From Choricystis sp. odSpoLacu1 (lineage: Eukaryota; Chlorophyta; Trebouxiophyceae): DNA of 64,000 nucleotides. The stretch lies in NCBI GenBank assembly GCA_958009055.1, contig OY253652.1:434001-498000 (forward strand). The letters run 5' to 3'. Below, piece by piece: positions 22,198 to 31,837 of this stretch. Position 1 is the first letter of the stretch. Every line of letters starts with the position of its first letter. The notes beneath the pieces were generated by a model. It did not search any database. It saw only the letters and a list, made by a program, of their open reading frames with translations, and had not been told where the DNA came from. The position numbers and the translations under genes are program-made.

Positions 22198-23609
22198 ATG
22201 CGTTCCCCCGCGCGGCACACCACGCCACGCCACGTCCACACACGACACCACGTCGACCGCCCACCACCCACTCCACACTCGCATGCCGCCCGCGCCACAC
22301 GCGCCCGCGCCACCCCAGCACGCGTGCCCCTGGGCGGCGCCAGTGGCGTGTCCGTGTCCCGCCTGATTCTGGGTACGTGTGTTCGAAACTAGAGGATGGG
22401 GCAAAGAGGAAGCGTTCGCTGCTCTCTCCAATATCGCCAACCCCATCAAAACTCTCTCAACCTCCTCCCCTCCCTCCCCACACACACAGGCTGCATGCAG
22501 TTTGGGGAAGCCCTGGACGCCCCTGCCTCCCACCGCCTGCTGGCCACCGCCCTGGATGCTGGGATCACGGCCTTTGACACGGCCGAGATGTACCCTGTGC
22601 CTCCGACCGCGGCCACCGCAGGCGCGTCAGAACGCATCATGGGCGCCTGGCTGGCCACCTCCCCCGCCCCACGCGATGCCCTCACCATCATCACCAAGGT
22701 GGCGGGGCCGGGGGCCATGCCGTGGCTGCGTGGCGGGCCGGCCGGGTTGAATGGTGCTGCACTGACGGCCGCGCTGGAGGGGAGTCTGTCCCGGCTGCGC
22801 GTCGACTGTGTCGACTGCCTGCTGCTGCACTGGCCGGATCGGTAAGAGTAGTGAGAGAGAGTGGGACGGGTTTTTTAGCGGTGGCAGAAAGTCTGTGCGT
22901 GTTTTTCCATCCCAACCCCTGTGTTTTACCCACCCCTCAAAATCCAAACAGCTATGTCCCCATGTTTGGCGCCGTCGACTACGACCCATCCCTCGCCTAC
23001 GGCGGCACCCCATTTGAGGATGTGCTGGAAGCTGCGCAGGCCGCCATAGCCGTCGGCAAGCTGCGCAGCATCGGTCTGTCCAACGAGACCGCGGTCGGGC
23101 TGCTGACCGCGCACGCTGCGGCCGCGGCGCACGCCCTTCCCCGCCCCGCCGCCCTGTCCAACGCCTACTCATTGTTGGCCCGTAATTATGATGCAACAAT
23201 GGCTGAGGCTGCGGCGGTCACGGCCACCCCCCTGCTCGCGTACGCGCCGCACGCAGCTGGACTGCTGACGGGCAAGTACGAAACCCCAGACGGTGGGCCC
23301 CCCACCGCCCGCCTCAACGCGTACCGTTCGCGCTACGCGGAGGAAGGGAAACGGTATGCACGGCGGGAGCCTGTCGTGGCGGCCACACAAGCGTATTGCG
23401 ACATCGCGGACGGGGCGGGGGTGGCACCATCAGCACTCGCTCTGCGCTGGGTGCTGGGGCGGGCTGCAGTCTCGGCCGCTGTTGTCGGCGCCACGTGCGT
23501 TGACCACGTCGTTGAGGCAGCCGCGGCGAGGGATGCGGGTCGACTGCCGGACGACGTGCTGGCTGCGTGTGACGCGGTCCACGCTCGGTGGCCAAACCCG
23601 GCGCCGTAG
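22198..23609 (+). CDS. Aldo/keto reductase, Tas-like
   Basis: An NADPH-dependent oxidoreductase of the AKR superfamily, physiological substrate unknown. Exons 22198-22372, 22490-22841 and 22952-23609 give 394 residues. The first ~45 residues are His/Arg/Thr/Pro-rich and may be an organelle transit peptide. The barrel starts at SRLILGGCMQFGEA. The catalytic tetrad is visible: Asp and Tyr in AFDTAEMYPVP, Lys in LTIITKVAG and His in CLLLHWPDR. Cofactor-binding segments include LSNAYSLLARNYD and the C-terminal LALRWVLGRAAVSAAVVGAT. The phase 1 and phase 2 junctions keep the frame exactly. It resembles E. coli Tas and plastid plant AKRs such as At1g04420 (from memory). It converges on the DNA ligase gene. 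Confidence 0.87.
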
Positions 23610-23720
23610 CACTGGTCGCGACGCCCACCGCGGCTGATGGTGCCAAACCGTTTAAGTGACACAAAGAATTGTTTCTTTTTTGTTTTTCCTAGCACTGCAA
23701 AAACACAAGATCTCACACTG

Positions 23721-26014
23721 CTACTCAACCTTCTTCTCCGGCGTCCACACCACCGCCCTCCCCTCAAAAAACAGCGCAGCCGGCACCACCGGCACCCCCA
23801 ACCTCTCCGCCTTGTCCAGTTTGGCGGCGCCGGGGGAGTCGCCGACGACGACGGCGGCAGTGCGCGCCGACACGGTACTCACAGCCACCCCGCCCGCCGC
23901 CACGATGGCGTCCTGGGCGGCGGACCGCGACAGGCCGGTGATGGTGCCTGTGACCACGACGAAGGCGCCGGCCAGCGGGGTGGTGGTGAGTGCTGGCACG
24001 GCCTTCTTCTCCACCACCCCTGCACCCACACCCTCGGCCAACAGTCTGTCCACCAAGGCCACGTTGTCGTCCACCGCGAACCACGTCTCCAGCGCGGCCG
24101 CGATGGCCGGCCCCACCCGGGGCACGGAGGCCAGGTCCAGCCCACTGCGTGCTGCAGCAGCGGCAAGGGAGGCAATTGAACCGAACTCGTTCAACAGCGC
24201 TTCTGCCACCGCGGGCCCCACCCCCGGAATGGCCAGCCCCGCCAGCACGGTGGGCGGGGGCGCGGACCGGGCCGCCCCCAGGGCGGACGCCACCAACGCT
24301 GCGCGGGCGGCGCCAAAGCGGGGCAGGGAGGAGAGGTCGGCCGGGGTTAAACGGACCAGATCCGCCGCGTCGGTCGCCGCACCTGCGTCCACTATCGCGG
24401 CCACAGTCGCTGGCCCCACGCCATCAGACGCGACGCAGGACGCAAAGTGTTGGACGCGTTTCAGGGAGCGACCCGGGCAGGACCGCGACTCGCAGCGCAG
24501 GGTTTCGGTGTCGGTGGACGCGTCGAGGGTTAACGCGCCGCCACAGGCTGGGCACGCGGACGGCACCTCCCACGCCGTCTCGCCCCCAGTGCGCATGGAC
24601 TCGACCGCGGCCACGACTTGGGGCACCACATCCCCCGCCCGCCGCACGACGACGGCGTCGCCGACGCGCGCGCCGAGGCGGCGGGCAGCAGCCAGGTTGT
24701 GCAGCGACGCGCGCGCGATGGTGACGCCGCCGACCGCGACAGGGGTCAGCTCGGCGACGGGCACCAGAGCCCCCGTGCGCCCCAGCTGCCACGTGACGCC
24801 CGTGATCGTGGTGACGGCGTCCGCAGCGGGAAACTTCCAGGCCACTGCCCAGCGCGGCGCGGACGGGCCGCACCCAAGCGCGGCCTGCACCTCCAGAGCG
24901 TCCGCCTTGATGACGGCGCCATCGACGTCGTAGGGCAGGGTGGAGCGTGCGTCCATCCAGCCCGCGGCGGCCTCCAGGGCGGCGGGGAGGGTGGGCTGGA
25001 TGAGGAGGGGGGCTGCGACGGTCACGCCGTTGGCCTTCAACCACGCCAGTCCGTCAGAGTGGGTGGCGGGCGCGCCCTGCGTCCCGGGGGGCAGCACCAA
25101 CCCATACGCCGCAAACGACAGGCGGCGCTTGGAGGCGGCTTCAGCGGCTGCGGTGTGCGCGGTGGCGGCAGTCGCCCCCGCGCGCAGTGTCGCGGCCGCC
25201 AGGTTGCGTGGATTGGAGAAAGACGGCAGGCCTGCCGCCACGGCGGCCGCGTTGGCGGCCTCGAAATCAGCGTGCGGCAGGTAGGCTTCACCCCTGACCT
25301 CAGCGTCGCCAGTGTGGTGGGCAAGCTTGGGGGGCACACCCTCCACACGTGCCGCGACCGCCGCCGTCACATCCTCCCCCGCCGCGCCGTCGCCCCGGGT
25401 GGCGGCTTGCATGAGGACGCCGTTTTTGTAGGATAAACGCAGCGCCAGGCCGTCGACTTTGGGTTCTGCGGTCCAGTGGGTCTGTGTGGACACGCGCGCG
25501 CGCGCCAGCCGCGCCAGCGTGCGCGCCGCCCACGCGTCCGCGTCGGCGCGGGAGGCGACCGAGTCCAGGGACAGCATGGGGGTTGGGTTGGCCACTTTGG
25601 TGGGGCCGTCGGGGACGGGGTAGCCCTGAGGAGATGGGGGGGTCGAAGAAAAAGGTTCTCAAACAAAACGTTGTGCTTCCCACCATCCAAACCTCTCGCT
25701 GTCCACACAGCGCCTCTCTCCACACACACACAACCAACACATCTCACCACTTTGCCCTTCACCACGCCAGCCGCGACGGCCGCCGCTTTCAGCGAATCAT
25801 ACGCGTCGTCGCTCAGCGGCGACTCTCCACCCCCTCTCCCCCCATGATACGCTGCATCCGCCGACTCCAGGGCAGCGGCAGCTCGCTTGGCCAGGTCGTC
25901 GGGGGGGGGGCGGGGCATGGCGCGGGGTGGGGCGGGGGTGCGGGGCGACGACGCGACGGTGCGGTGGCGGTGGGGGGCCAAGCCGGCCGCTGCCGAGGGA
26001 GGCAGGGCACGCAT
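23721..26014 (-). CDS. ligA: NAD+-dependent (bacterial-type) DNA ligase
   Basis: Seals DNA nicks using NAD+. Exons 25748-26014 and 23721-25625 give 723 residues. Domains in order: a possible transit peptide (residues 1-35, Pro/Arg/Ser-rich); domain Ia, which binds NMN, with AYHGGRGGGESPLSDDAYDS keeping the Tyr-His and Asp-Ala-Tyr-Asp residues; adenylation domain with active-site Lys ~145 in AEPKVDGLALRLSY, EVRGEAYLPHADFEAAN, FSNPRNLAAATLR, PYDVDGAVIKAD and AWKFPA; OB fold with GRTGALVPVAELTPV; four-Cys zinc finger CPACGG...CESRSCPG; helix-hairpin-helix repeats; and a C-terminal BRCT domain (FVVVTGTITGLSR). It is complete and apparently functional. The spliceosomal intron shows it is nuclear, not bacterial contamination. 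Eukaryotic nuclei normally use ATP-dependent ligases, so an organelle role and bacterial origin are inferred. An in-frame ATG at 26068 is an alternative start. Confidence 0.93.
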
Positions 26015-26829
26015 CCTGTGTGAGTGTGTGAAGTGTGAAGTGTGTGAGGTGTGAGACACGCGACCCACGCGACACGGCGGCTGGGCGCAGCGAATGGCGG
26101 AAGAACGAATGCGTCGGTGCTTTCTCTCCCTCTCACCTCAGCGCCCACGCCGCGACGCGGGTGAGAGGCAACAGCGTGGTAGCGATTGCTGGAGAGAGGG
26201 TGGGCGCGACGCGGGGAGTTGGCGCGCGCGCGGGCGCTCTCCCCCCGGACGCTGAAAAAAAACGACGACGATTTTGTTTTCGTCGCTCCACCCACACCTC
26301 CCCGACTCTGTTTCAAAAAAGAGGGTGTGGCACAAAGCCAGACCCTCTTTCTCAATGGTTTCGTGAAAAATGTTTACACGAGCTTTCACGTGAGGGCGAG
26401 GCCCAGAGAGAGAGAGCGCCTGTCCCTGCCGCGCAACAGCCGGGCACGACCCACACACACCGCGAGCCGCTCGCGCCTGTCGTGAACACAGGGCAGCGCT
26501 GTTGGTGGGTAGGAGCGTGGGCCAACCGAGATCGCGCGAGCCAGGGAAGGCGCCGCCGTGTTGTTTTCTTTTATATCTCAAGCACAAAATGGGGGGAAAG
26601 GGGGGTGGGGGTGGCGTTTGGAGGAAGAGGGAGGGGCGACGCAACAGCGATCGCCCATCATCCCAACCCTCACACTTTTGCTTTTCTTTGTCAGCTCGGC
26701 GTCAACCACGCATCAACCACCTTGTTTCAGCAGGAGGGATGGGGAAGGACGACGCGGGAACGGTCATCCAACGTGCCATCTCGACACATTTGATTGTTTT
26801 CCAACCAAATGTCAACCTCCTTGTCAACC
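26015..26829. other. Gene-free interval upstream of the NAD-ligase gene
   Basis: An 815-bp region between the ligase start and the stop of the next minus-strand gene. No plausible coding frame is seen. A TGGGCGCAGCG element lies at 26082-26092, 68 bp upstream of the ligase start, and recurs near other minus-strand genes here. The remainder is low-complexity G-rich and AG-rich sequence. Confidence 0.5.
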
Positions 26830-27705
26830 TCAGCAGCTGGCCGCGGTCTCGCAGTGGCCAAGGAAGTCGTCCATCGTGAAATATTGGCACTGAGGGCAGC
26901 CCCATGATTCTCCAGTCTCGCCGGGGACGCCGTCGCACGAAGAGGGGGCCTCAACGCACGCGCCGGCTTTGTTGACGTAGTAGCAGTAGCCAGAAGTGCA
27001 CCCAGACTGCGCCAGGGACCGGCGGCGGGTGGCGGGCGTCGCCGCCGGCTTGGGCGGTGGCTTGGGCGGCTTGGGGCCCGGCTTGGCGGCGGGGGCAGCG
27101 TCGGCGGCGTCGGCGGGCGCCATCGCGGCGGCAGGAGCGGGAGCAGGAGCTGCTGCGGCGCCGCCCGCCTTGGCCTTCTGGCGCGCGACCGCGGCCTTGA
27201 TGTGGGGCGCGTACGCGTCTACAAACACGACAACGTCATCCATCTTGGCGGCGGTCTTGCCGTCCACCGTCTTGTTGATGGGAGTCACGGCGGGCGCGGC
27301 ATCCACCAGGCCGGACAGGGCAGCCTCCGTGACGACGGCGGCGGGCGAGAAAACAAGCTCGTTGGTCGCGGCGTTGAATTTCGGGTTGGTCACATTCAGC
27401 AGGATGCGCTTGTCGCCGCCGGCCGCCCTGCCCTCGACAATGATGTCAGCACCCGACGCGAAAATCGGCAGCGCCTTCTTGCCAAACGCGTCCGCGGTGG
27501 CGGCGCGGGACGCGAGCTGGTTGTCGCCGTCTTTCGCGACGCCCGCGATCGACGAGGAGACACCCGTCAGCGTCAGCTTGCCGTCTTTGGCGGGCTCGAA
27601 CGACGCACCCTTCGCCATGATGATGTAGACGGCGTTCGCGTCCTTCTTGGCGAGAGTGCACGTGGCGGCCGCCGCCAGCAGGGTGGCGAGGAGGGTGGCG
27701 CGCAT
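26830..27705 (-). CDS. Secreted protein with Ala/Pro linker and Cys-rich C-terminus, function unknown
   Basis: Not recognised. An intronless frame of 291 residues with a clear signal peptide, MRATLLATLLAAAATCTLAK. It has three visible parts. Residues ~22-185 form a globular beta-rich region (VYIIMAKGASFEPAKDGKLT then LTGVSSSIAGVAKDGDNQLA) with two N-glycosylation sequons (NVT, NKT). Residues ~190-235 form an Ala/Pro/Lys-rich linker. The last ~55 residues have eight cysteines (SGCTSGYCYYVNKAGACVEA, then GCPQCQYFTMDDFLGHCETA), so four disulphides are possible. The architecture suggests an extracellular or cell-wall protein, the tail acting as a small binding module. This is inference from composition. 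Confidence 0.65.
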   Translation of the reverse strand: MRATLLATLLAAAATCTLAKKDANAVYIIMAKGASFEPAKDGKLTLTGVSSSIAGVAKDGDNQLASRAATADAFGKKALPIFASGADIIVEGRAAGGDKRILLNVTNPKFNAATNELVFSPAAVVTEAALSGLVDAAPAVTPINKTVDGKTAAKMDDVVVFVDAYAPHIKAAVARQKAKAGGAAAAPAPAPAAAMAPADAADAAPAAKPGPKPPKPPPKPAATPATRRRSLAQSGCTSGYCYYVNKAGACVEAPSSCDGVPGETGESWGCPQCQYFTMDDFLGHCETAASC

Positions 27706-28505
27706 GGTGTTTGAGATTGGTGGGGGAGCTGGGAGGATAAAGGAGCGAGGTTGGAAAGGGAAAGAGGGTGGAAAGGGAGAGGGTGGAAAGGGAACGCAGG
27801 TTGGCACGGGAGGGAAAAGCGGCGGGCACGCCGGTCGGCTTCGTTTGTCCTTCTCGCGCTGTCGCGAAAACTCTCGTGACACACGGGAAACGCACGTGTC
27901 CGCCTGCTCCCAACCCGTCTTCCCCTGCGTCGACACGCGCGCGTGTGTGCGCACTTGCGTCGCGCAGGCGGGCGGTGGCGGTGGCTGAACGCTGCGAAAC
28001 ACGGGGTGGCCCCGCGTCGGCCAGCTTCAGCGCATGCGTCGTCGCATCTGTCTCCGGCCCCCGCCGACCGCCACATCGCTTCCTTTGACCCAAACTATGC
28101 GTGTGGGCAGCGACACACACACCAGATGCGTCATATGCAGGCCAAAGGGGGGAGCACGGAGGCGGGGCGGAGGCCGCGGCTGGGTGCCCAATGCGCCACC
28201 TCAGTCGAGCAAAATGTGCCGCACACACGCCCCCAGCCACAAACCCACGTCCCCACTCCACAGCCGCGGAGCGGTGTGCTCAAACGGCGTACGACACGCC
28301 AAAGCCAAGGGGGGAGGGGCGGGCAAGACGGGCGCAACACCAGTTCTCACCTGTTCGCTCGTCGGCGCCGAAAATAAAGCGTCGTTTGGTTGTGTGAGCA
28401 AAGCGCTTCGCTCATTTTTTCCTCTCTTCTTTTTTTATTTGGGGGCGTGTCCTCCCCCTTTCCTACCTGCGCGAACGCAGCACACGCCCCCCAGCCTCTC
28501 ACACC
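27706..28505. promoter_or_regulatory. Long divergent intergenic region, secreted protein / GOT1
   Basis: 800 bp between start codons with no convincing frame. It contains three imperfect direct copies of a ~15-bp purine-rich unit (GGGTGGAAAGGGARA) at about 27748-27795, 45-90 bp upstream of the secreted-protein start. The rest is GC-rich without a recognised element. Confidence 0.4.
27748..27795. repeat. Three-copy purine-rich direct repeat
   Basis: Units read GGTTGGAAAGGGAAAGA, GGGTGGAAAGGGAGA and GGGTGGAAAGGGAAC. They lie in the presumed promoter/5' UTR of the secreted-protein gene, so either a regulatory role or simple slippage is possible. Confidence 0.8.
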
Positions 28506-29147
28506 ATGCTGGACGACCGGCGAAGTGAGTGTGTGGCTGGCTTCGTTCAAACGGTCCGACGGCAGCACGCCATTGAAAGCGCGCGCATCGCTGCGGGCTG
28601 GGCGTGCCCCGACTCGCTCGCCGCCTGCTGCCACTGCACGCGGCACAGAAATCGTTGCATGTGTCTGTGTGAACACGCAACGCACGCAGCCGTGTTTGCC
28701 TTTTGTCGGGCTTTGTTAAAAAAAAAAAACCAATCCCCCCCTTCCCTCCTTCCAGAAATCGGCGTCGGCCTCACCGGCTTCGGCATCCTGTTCACCGTGC
28801 TCGGCATCGCCATGTTCTTCGACAAGGGGCTGCTCGCCATGGGCAACGTCCTGTTTCTGTCGGGCGTCGCGCTAACAATCGGCCCCACCGCCACGCTGCG
28901 CTTCTTCACGCGCCGCAAGAACTGGAGAGGGTCGGCCGCTTTTTCTGCGGGTCTCCTCCTCGTCATCGCGGGTTGGGCCGTCCTCGGCATGGCGGTGGAA
29001 GCGTACGGCTTCTGGCTGCTGTTTGCCGGCTTCTTCCCGACCGCGCTCGCGTTCCTAAGGCGGGTGCCGGGGTTGGGAGCGTTGCTGGACGCGCCCATCG
29101 TCAAGCACGCGTTGAACAAGGTGGCGCCGGCCCAGTTGCCGGTGTGA
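28506..29147 (+). CDS. GOT1: GOT1/GOLT1-like Golgi vesicle transport protein
   Basis: A small four-helix membrane protein of the Golgi/ER that assists ER-to-Golgi traffic. A 19-nt first exon (28506-28524) joins 28756-29147 across a 231-nt intron, giving 136 residues (human GOLT1B is 138). The junction restores MLDDRRKIGVGLTGFGILF, matching the family's DTQKIGMGLTGFG. Then follow IAMFFDKGLLAMGNVLFLSG, a Pro-Thr-Ala-containing TLRFFTRRKN loop, VIAGWAVLGMAVEAYGFWLL and FAGFFPTALAFLRRVPGLGA, all diagnostic. The family match at the splice point supports this model over the unspliced frame starting at the same ATG. Confidence 0.92.
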   Translation: MLDDRRSECVAGFVQTVRRQHAIESARIAAGWACPDSLAACCHCTRHRNRCMCLCEHATHAAVFAFCRALLKKKNQSPPSLLPEIGVGLTGFGILFTVLGIAMFFDKGLLAMGNVLFLSGVALTIGPTATLRFFTRRKNWRGSAAFSAGLLLVIAGWAVLGMAVEAYGFWLLFAGFFPTALAFLRRVPGLGALLDAPIVKHALNKVAPAQLPV

Positions 29148-29343
29148 ATGAAATGTTTTGGTGGGAGAGAGAGAGAGAGAGAAACGTGTTTTGATTTAAT
29201 GTTAGAGATCCCCATGAAAGCACTTGTTCCCCCCCTTTACTGTTCACTGTTTCAAAACAAGGAGAGCGCACACACGCAGTGCGCGCCACGGACAGGTGTG
29301 GTCTCTAACAAGCAGACACAGAACAAAAAACAGAATTTCTTTC

Positions 29344-30287
29344 TCACGCGTTGACGTCGGCCACCCGCGCCCCACGCCCCCCACGCCTCGCCCCCCCCTG
29401 CTGCGCCCGCGCCACGCGCGTCGCCACTTTCAGTCCCGCCTCGGCCACGGTGTGCCCCGTCCCCGCCACGGGGCAGCGCACCTCTTTCGGCGCGCCGCGC
29501 GACGGCGCGCGGCCGTGCTGCTGGATGTAAGAAACGAGGGCGGCCCGTTCATACACAAAGCCGTGGGCATCGGTGACGGGGTCGGTGAGGTCCAGGATCT
29601 GAGGATGGAGGGACGATTGAGGGTGAGCAAAAAACGAGTTGATCCAAACCACCCCTCTCAATACTCCTCCCTTTCCCCCCCACACTCACGCTTTTGCCGG
29701 TCACCGGGCAACGCTCATTCCTGGCCAGCTGCACCGCCGCCACGGCAACCACGTCGTCGTCACCGCCCGGCTCGCCCGCGATGGCGGCAAGGCGCGCCGC
29801 GACCGCCGCGCCGACGTCGGCGTCTGTGGTGTCCCCATCCACCCGGGCTGCCACGTCCTGCAGGGCCGCCCCGAAATCGGTGCCCCGAAACGGTCGCACG
29901 CTGGCGGGCGGTTCGTACCCCGCCGCCGCGCGGCCCAGGCCGCGTGCCGTGCGCAGAGCGGCACGGCGCAGCTCCACTGCGGCGCGCGCGGCGGCCACGG
30001 CGCCGGCGGCGTCGGCGCCGGCGTCGGCCATGCCGGAGGCAAGGTCGGCTAGGGCTTCCGTGGCGGCGGCAAAGGGGCCGGCCTGGCGTGGGTGGGGTGG
30101 GGTGGGGTGGTAGGCACGGGGGGGGGCTTGCCTCCCTCCTGCACGGCGCGCGCCTCCCTGTTCCCGCTCTCCCCCTCCCTCTCACCTCGCCCGCCAGTTC
30201 TTCGTGCACGTCCACCCACGTGCGGAACTCGGTGTTGACCGCGGCCGCCATCGAGCGCCGCACGTCGAGCGACGCGGGCGATGCCAT
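29344..30287 (-). CDS. NSE2: NSE2/MMS21-like SUMO E3 ligase with degenerate SP-RING
   Basis: NSE2 is the SUMO ligase of the SMC5/6 DNA-repair complex. Exons 30186-30287, 29690-30082 and 29344-29598 join in phase 0 to 249 residues. The N-terminal ~150 residues are helical and Ala-rich, as expected for the arm that binds SMC5. The C-terminal domain reads ERCPVTGKS / ILDLTDPVTDAHGFVYERAA / LVSYIQQHGR ... KEVRCPVAGTGHTV, the fold signature of NSE2 SP-RING. Compared with human NSE2 (VCGHTYE, YCPQIGC), the Cys before His is Asp and the second Cys after CP is Thr. Two of four zinc ligands are therefore missing and the domain looks U-box-like. A divergent U-box protein is the alternative. Confidence 0.7.
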
Positions 30288-30464
30288 TGGGGGGGGGGGG
30301 GGGCGTTGCGGGGGTGGTTTGTGGACGCCGGGCAGCGCGAGCAGCGAGGGCAGTGTGTCACGGGTGACCCGGTCTGACACACAGGTCACTGGGCGCAGCG
30401 AGCGAAACACAGAGAACGCGAGAAAGGTGTGTGCGAAAAAAAACAGAACACGATTTTGCACTTG

Positions 30465-31577
30465 CTACGTCCGCGCCCGCTTCCCAATTTTTCCACCCTC
30501 TGGCGACGACGCCGACTCGATGTCGTCCTCTTCCTCGTCACCACCACTGCTGCTGTCTCCACTGGCCAGCACGCGCCTGGCCGGGGGCGGCGGCCGGTCG
30601 GCGGGGCTGTCGTCGTCGTCATCCTCGGACGACGGCGACGGCGACGGCGACGACGGAGAGCTGGGCGACGCGCGCGCCGCCCGCCGCCGCTCCCTGCCTC
30701 CCCGGTGCGGCGTCCACGAGGCATCGCTGTCATCGTCAGCGAGGGCGGCAGCCTGGCTGCCGTCCTCGCTCAGTGTGCCGAGGGATGATGACGACGACGT
30801 GCCCGCGCTCTCGCCATCGAACGACAGCGGCGGGCTGCCCGGGTAGTCGACCGCGGTGGTGGGCGGTGCGGCAGCAGCGGGAAGCACCACAGCGCCTTCC
30901 CGCCTGCGGGCGGAGGCCAGCTCGACGTACGTGTGCCGCCGCCGCGCCGCGCGAGGCGGCGGCGGCGGCGCGGCCGCTGCAGACCGCGGTGCCGCCCACC
31001 GCGCTTTGGCGGGGGCGGCAGCGGCGGCCACTTCCAGCGTCGACACCGCGCCGCTCGCCCGTCCCGCCGTCCACGTGACCGCGTCCAGCTGCAGCCCGCG
31101 CAGTGGTGGGGGTGGTACATCGGCGGCAGCGACCGGCGCGGCCGCTTTCGCAGCTGCAGCAGCCCGCAGCGACACCGACGGCCCGCCACCACCACCGCCT
31201 GGTCGCCGACTCGACGCAGCCGCCCACGCGGCGCGGGCCGCAGTCGACGCGTCAGCAGGTGGCGGGTCGGTGGGCACAGGCACCGCACTCACACCCACCT
31301 CCTCCCGCCTCCCAAAATCGCGCCACAGACCGTCCCTGCCCGCGGCTTTTGAGCCTGCCCTCGCCTCCCACGCCGCTGTCACCAGCGCAAACGCGGCCGC
31401 GGCGTGCGGGTCTGGGTTTTTGTCGGGGTGCAGCGCGCGCGCGGCGCGCCGAAACGCGGCCCTCACCTCCGCCTCGGACGCGGCGGCCGAGGTCGAGGGC
31501 GCGCCCGGCAGCAGGGCGGCCAACGGGTCGGACGGACGGGCCAGCACAGCGGCGGCCAGGGTGGAGGGGGAGCGCAT
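30465..31577 (-). CDS. J-domain (DnaJ-like) protein with acidic Ser-rich tail
   Basis: An intronless 370-residue frame. The J domain is at the N-terminus, with helix II and the HPD motif in EVRAAFRRAARALHPDKNPD then AAAAFALVTAAWEARAG, so it should stimulate an Hsp70 partner. The rest is Ala/Pro-rich, with RRRHTYVELASARRREG in the middle and a long acidic Asp/Ser C-terminus (SSPSSPSPSPSSEDDDDDSP) ending in basic GKIGKRART, possibly a nuclear localisation signal. No Gly/Phe or Cys-rich zinc region is present, so it is a class C J protein. The start at 31577 is chosen because longer forms would run into the shared promoter with GCN2. Confidence 0.72.
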   Translation of the reverse strand: MRSPSTLAAAVLARPSDPLAALLPGAPSTSAAASEAEVRAAFRRAARALHPDKNPDPHAAAAFALVTAAWEARAGSKAAGRDGLWRDFGRREEVGVSAVPVPTDPPPADASTAARAAWAAASSRRPGGGGGGPSVSLRAAAAAKAAAPVAAADVPPPPLRGLQLDAVTWTAGRASGAVSTLEVAAAAAPAKARWAAPRSAAAAPPPPPRAARRRHTYVELASARRREGAVVLPAAAAPPTTAVDYPGSPPLSFDGESAGTSSSSSLGTLSEDGSQAAALADDDSDASWTPHRGGRERRRAARASPSSPSSPSPSPSSEDDDDDSPADRPPPPARRVLASGDSSSGGDEEEDDIESASSPEGGKIGKRART

Positions 31578-31837
31578 GGGGCAGTGTTGTCTTTGGGCGG
31601 AGGGGTGAGGACCGCCCCGGCGCTCGCGCAGCGTGTCCAAGGGTGGATGTGGACGGCTCACTCCCGCGCGTGGGGTGGGGCACGCAGCCCGGAAAGGGGG
31701 CGAGAGGCCGCGGTGGGCGCAGAGAGGTGTGCGAGTTTCGACGTTTCGCTCGAATTCACCATTCTCTGCGCCCTCTTTCTCAGTGCTTTGCCGCAGACCC
31801 CCCAGCCACATTCCGGGCGCGCCCGACGCTCGCCACA
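31578..31837. promoter_or_regulatory. Shared divergent promoter, J-domain protein / GCN2
   Basis: 260 bp between start codons. It contains TGGGCGCAG at 31714-31722 and its inverse CTGCGCCC at 31765-31772. This short element also occurs upstream of several other genes in the window. Confidence 0.4.
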
